Below, in pieces: positions 59,590-64,000 of a stretch of DNA of 64,000 nucleotides. Each line of letters opens with the position of its first letter. Positions within the stretch are counted from its first letter, which is position 1. The DNA comes from Juglans regia (Eukaryota > Streptophyta > Magnoliopsida > Fagales > Juglandaceae), in the NCBI RefSeq assembly GCF_001411555.2, contig NC_049911.1, forward strand, positions 30,849,044-30,913,043, written 5' to 3'. The translations under genes and the position numbers were made by a program. Below the pieces are notes generated by a model. The model was not told where the DNA came from, searched no databases, and was given only the letters and a program-made list of their open reading frames with translations.

Positions 59590-62500
59590 ATGGCCGGCGA
59601 CGGTGATAAGCCGAACAAGGATAATCCATGTCCGTCTCCAAATCAAGAAAAAGTGGAAGATATGAAGCTTTGGGGGATTTTTCTCTTCGGGCTAATCGGT
59701 GCCACTGCCACCACTTTCGCCGTGAGTAACATATAATTCCATCTATTGTCTTGTGTTCTGGCTTGACAAGTTCCTGATGCTTTCGAGTGGTCTTCCTTTT
59801 CGAATAATCATGTTTCTTAAGAGGGAATTATGTTTCTTAATCGAACATATACAACAGGCCTTCTTAGTAGAATTCGGATATTGCGCGGAGATGTTGAGTG
59901 AACCTAAATACAATCTGCAGAATTATTTGATTAATTGCGAAATTGCATGACTTAACCTTTAAACCGTATTTTTTCCCTCTATTGCAGTTTCAGACAAACC
60001 AGATCGTACTGTTATTGTTTGCTAATCTGCGATGTGTACAAAGTCAGTTATTAGTTTGTCTGCTTGTAAAGCTAATTTTCGTTGTACGTGCAAGCCACCC
60101 GTGTATTAAAATTTATTAGTGTAGTTATAGGGTTGTCAAGGTATGCTTGATGTACCTGATGTGGAGAATTATTTGCAATGAAATTTCTCATGGATAACTG
60201 AAGAAATGAGGAGCAGAAAGTGAATTAACTAATGAACATATAATTGTTATAAGGGTACAAGTCGCTTAATTTTGGAACGGAGTTTTTCTTAATTTAATTT
60301 ATAAAGCATTCTGCATACTATGGTGCAGTGACGATTGAGCAGCCTATCTTTCAATTTATGTTTTATTTTTAAATTTCCAACTAGAAGTATTACTAGCTAT
60401 TGCCTTTTCTCCTGGAGTGTAAATATTGACGTTTGCAAGATATGCTTTAGACGCTTGCTTGAACTATAACTCAGGAAATGGGTTCTTATATTTACATTTT
60501 AAACAAGAAGGGTAACAGGTTCACATTTAACTATTTTTAACACTCTCATTGCCATCTTGATTCACTATTTTTGCTGCTTTTAAACAGACAGCGGTTCTTT
60601 TACTTTATCGTTGTTTTGCTTGCCAAATACACCTTATTAGGTAGGAACAAAGGCTAACCTCTTGGATACAAGGGACAGTGCTCCGATCTAATTAGTGTTA
60701 TGACTTCACTGTACAATTTCATTATACGGTTGATAGAAAGTAGATATCATCTCAAGTCTCTACAAGGCGCTCTAAAGTTTAGCAATTGAGGCATCTCTGC
60801 TACATGAGAACTTTGCCTTTTTTGTGTTCTTTTCTCCTTACATTCTGTTATATGTTGCTTTTGATCCTTGAGCAATTTGGCAGGTTGGCCAACTGCGAAG
60901 GACTGTTGATTGGTTCTATGTTCAGGTGGTGCACATTCTATGTTTCCCAATTTTCTATTTTCCAGGCCTTTTCTTGAGTTTCTTAGTCCAAATTCCTGAA
61001 TTCAAAGTCCTACTTGCGCGATATGCTATTTTTTTAATAATCGAAGGTATTACTTAAAAGCTCAAACGGCATAGCCCAAGTACACATGACATATACAATA
61101 GGAACGTAATTAAAATTAGAAAGAAATACAAGAAAGTCATGGAAGCTCAGCCCGTTAGTATCTGTTGTGGGTGCAATATGCTGACCGATTTTTTTTTTTT
61201 ATCAGTAAGTAAGAACTTTATTATTAAGGTGCGATATGTTGAATTTTACTTGAACTTGAAGTGAACTCTATGTTAGAAATGGCAGTGATTCTTAATTTAT
61301 TTTCTAGTAGAAAAATAATCTTTAATTCAACAGTTTAGGATTATGCTTGCTGGTTTTTCAGCTTATATGAGGCCTGACTCCGGAAAAAAGGGTGTGTGTG
61401 CAGTAAAAGTTGCACCCATGGGTTCTAGTCAGACTCTTATTTATCTGTCCTTACCTGTCTTACACGTGTGGTTGTTTCTTGTAACATACTGTTATCATTT
61501 ATGCTACTTATTCTACAAGGATCTTGTTGATAATCTGTATTTGAAAGAGGATTGGTTTCATCTAGGGGTTTGCTCCCAAGAAAAATAGATATGTTAGTAA
61601 AACAATACACTTTCCGTTAACGGACGTTTTACATTTTGCATCTCAATCCATCAAAATTGACTCATTGCACCCTTAAACTACCAGAAAACTGTGATGTGCA
61701 CCATTCATTATGATCTAATAGTCAAGATTGTGTCATGCCACCTATTTTTTTTTTCCACCTAATTCTCATCTATCTTGAGGGCCATTATTGGATTGGGGTC
61801 ATTTGTTGCTTTTAGGATACCATGTCAGTTTTGTTAATCAACCTATTAGTTAGAGAGTGAAAGTTTATTTCCCTCGAATGTTAATGTACTGGTGAAACTG
61901 ATATTGTGCGTAACTGCACCACAAAAGTTGGCCAGGTCGCAATCATCACGGAAGGGAGCAACTGGCAGTTCTTTTCGGTCAAGCTATCAGGAGGAAGCAT
62001 GGAAAAGGTATAATCGCCGCATGCAAGAGGAGTATGAAGAAGAAATGGAGAGAGTAGTGAGTTCTTTCAACCATTTTGTCACTTTTTAGTTTTTTCTGTA
62101 GCCAAAATTCTTTTAAAGCCAAGTGTGATGATAAAACTATTTAGAATTTGTATAAATCTCTTTGTGGGAAAGCGTGGTGATAAAGGGTGTAGAAGTTACC
62201 TTGTTAAATATTTACAATGTTGTTTTTTTTTTAAAGGTGTTCTCTCTTGTATACACCCAGTATACTTGGTTACGCCAATTGATATTAATAAATTTTTACT
62301 TGAAACTTACTCATCAAAATAAAAAAATAAAAAATTTTACTTGAAACAATGTTGTTTTTTTAGAAGATTTTTCTCCCCACAAAATAATGAACTACCAATG
62401 AAAGATTAGTCCTTACTTTTTCTACAAGGACCAGCAAAGTGGAAAAGAGTAGAGATTCAAATGTCATATAGATATGAACTTGACCCTGCTTTAACAAAAT

Positions 62501-63390
62501 AATAAAGACAAAAAGATATAAAATTGACCCGTTTAATGATATGCCATACTATGCTTTATCCTTTATCTTCTGAAGCGCTTCATGTGCTTATGGTATTTGG
62601 GGATGTTTGGTGATTTTGCTTTAAAATGGGTGGTCAATTAACATCAAATCTTAATCTTATTAGGTTAATACGTGTGTGTAACATGAAAACTCATAAAGTT
62701 AGTTCCTTGGTGGTTCCATATACACGGCTGTGCATGGGTGGGTGGGTGGGTGGGTGCATGTGCGTGTAGGTGTGCACACACACATACACAGAGTTTCTCA
62801 TCACTCACAGGTTTCCTCTTTGGAATTGGTAGTACTGTGATTCATTACTCTCGAGGGTTGCCTACTTTTCATTTTGGTCACCATAATTGGGATTCTGATG
62901 AACGATATTTTTTTCTTCTTCTTCTTTTTCCCCTGGGTGAAAAAAAAATGATATTTCTGCCTTTTCATGTGTGCTATATATTAGCATCAGAGCTAGCTTT
63001 TTCCTGTATGTCAACATGCTGTCCGCTTGGCTAAATTTTTATTTTAATTCCATGCTTGCCTGGTTAGCTTTAAACCCGTAATCCTGTTCATTGTATTTTT
63101 GTTTTATTGGTCTCTATTTCTTATATTATTGTATACGACTTCTGCCCTTTGTAGGAACGCATAAGGCGAATGCAAAGTGTGTTTAATAGAGAGAGGAACA
63201 AATACAAAAGGAGTTATGAGAGCTGGAAGGAAAGTGGTCCGGGGGCATATCATCAGAATTTCCAGCGAGAAGACTGGTATTGGAAAACTGATTCATCCTA
63301 TAAAGATCACAGAACTAATTACAGGGAAACTCCAAGAGCAAGTGCGGGTTATTCATTATCGCATCATTATTCGGTTTTAGGTCTGGACAG
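59590..63390 (+). CDS. J-domain (DnaJ/HSP40) membrane protein, 5' part
   Basis: Exons 59590-59721, 60884-60925, 61928-62056 and 63155-63390 (132, 42, 129, 236 nt) are in phase and give 179 residues plus two bases. The gene continues past 64000. The N terminus (MAGDGDKPNK...) is followed by a membrane helix at about residues 27-45 (LWGIFLFGLIGATATTFA) and VGQLRRTVDWFYVQ. A charged, likely helical stretch comes next (RYNRRMQEEYEEEMERVERI), then an Arg/Tyr-rich linker and HHYSVLGLDR, which opens a J domain at residue 171 or so. The HPD motif lies in the next exon, outside the window. J proteins stimulate Hsp70 ATPase; a membrane anchor would tether Hsp70 at an organelle or ER surface. The third exon's acceptor (CACAAAAG) is weak and was chosen to keep frame; its exact start is less sure. 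Confidence 0.85.
62238..62330 (+). mobile_element. LINE 3'-tail-like fragment in a J-protein intron
   Basis: TTCTCTCTTGTATACACCCA followed by GTATACTTGGTTACGCC and TTAATAAATTTTTACTTG resembles 31300-31390. A related inverted piece is at about 61030-61110 (GGCATAGCCCAAGTACACAT). Probably degraded non-LTR tails. Confidence 0.4.
62736..62756 (+). repeat. (GGGT)n tract with G-quadruplex potential
   Basis: Five GGG runs separated by single T bases lie on the coding strand, in the third intron of the J-protein gene. A GT/CA-rich stretch follows. Confidence 0.85.
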
Positions 63391-63796
63391 GTGAGGGTGT
63401 TACAGAAACTTAGTTGCAATGACTACCAGGAATTATGTCAACTGACTTATTTTATTATAATACTAATATTTTATTATAATGAAAATAGTATGCATCCCAC
63501 CTAACAAGCTGTCAGTAACAAGAACTAATGGGATTTTATCACATCATCATTGAAAGATGTATCTTTTCCTTTTCTTAGACATCAAAACATCTTTACTGAA
63601 AATTTTATCAATTGACTATTAGCATGTTTAAACTCTAGCTATTTTGTTTCGATTCTCTTTAATAAGATCATAATACAATACTTTCTTCATATTGTAGATC
63701 CAAATCTTTTAACAACAAGAAACCTCCATTAAAGCATGGCATCCATGTGGGCTGAAAATTGTGATAGGAATTTGCGTGGGTAGATTAAGACCTTGT

Positions 63797-64000
63797 TTGG
63801 GTAAAGAATTATTCTAAGATCTCCTCAAAACTTCTCATAATTTCCTTCCCAAACATCACACAAACATGAAACATTTTTCAATTTTAAATCTTGAACTTTT
63901 TCATCTAATCATTACCTAATCATTATCCAAACACAAAACCCAATACAACTTTCCCAAACTTCTAAACAAAACACAAAAAAACTATCACTTTTGTAAATTG
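63797..64000 (+). mobile_element. MITE-like element, cut by the window end
   Basis: Begins ACCTTGTTTGGGTAAAGAAT. The body has TTCCCAAACATCACACAAAC and CATTATCCAAACACAAAACC. The GTTTGG end and the TCATTACC-type motifs recall, but are not the same as, the CTCAACTC family. It lies in the fourth intron of the J-protein gene and its right end is not in the window. Confidence 0.45.

Noticed and set aside
1..64000. Search for CRISPR arrays, bacterial operons, phage or plasmid features
   Set aside because: All genes have plant-type introns and families; short repeats are microsatellites or transposons, not spaced arrays.
1..64000. tRNA, rRNA or known microRNA genes
   Set aside because: No intact cloverleaf or conserved microRNA sequence was recognised by eye; the only tRNA-like parts belong to the SINEs. 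A dedicated search could still find some.

Overview
This window is nuclear DNA from a flowering plant, most likely a woody eudicot. It is AT-rich, its genes carry introns with GT/AG borders, (AT)n and (AG)n microsatellites are frequent, and many short non-autonomous transposons are present. One roughly 200-bp MITE family and a tRNA-derived SINE resemble repeats I associate with the walnut/pecan group (Juglandaceae). That species hint comes from memory of repeat families and is tentative.

Five protein-coding genes can be reconstructed. Left to right they are: (1) an R2R3-MYB factor of subgroup 14 (RAX/MYB68/MYB84 type), + strand, 3 exons, 345 aa; (2) a CSC1/OSCA-type channel of the RXW8/HYP1 branch, - strand, 10 coding exons over 11 kb, 752 aa; (3) a type-2 1-aminocyclopropane-1-carboxylate synthase (ACS5/ACS9 type), - strand, 4 exons, 472 aa; (4) a CGR2/CGR3-like probable Golgi pectin methyltransferase, - strand, 6 exons, 260 aa; (5) the 5' part of a J-domain (DnaJ) membrane protein, + strand, cut by the window end. 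In all five, codon phase is continuous across every chosen splice junction. The left edge holds the tail of a broken PMT/QUA2-like methyltransferase pseudogene.

Layout: 1-500 PMT pseudogene; 520-3160 probable Helitron debris with a decayed RPA1-like fragment; 3.2-11.8 kb repeats and microsatellites; 11.8-13.1 kb MYB; 13.1-20.7 kb gene-poor; 20.9-33.6 kb channel gene with a decayed Ty1/copia fragment in its fifth coding intron; 34.3-37.7 kb a CACTA element nested in a MITE; 38.3-40.2 kb ACS; 40.3-53.3 kb gene-poor and MITE-rich; 53.4-58.1 kb CGR; 59.3 kb onward the J-protein gene.

The genes do not form one pathway. However, MYB, ACS and CGR in this order match two Arabidopsis loci as I remember them (MYB68-ACS5-CGR3 and MYB84-ACS9-CGR2). 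This points to an old conserved block in which the channel gene is an extra member. I see no sign of a novel multi-gene system; the more unusual features are nested and captured transposon fragments, a variant ACS degron motif, and a few coding-like stretches I could not identify.
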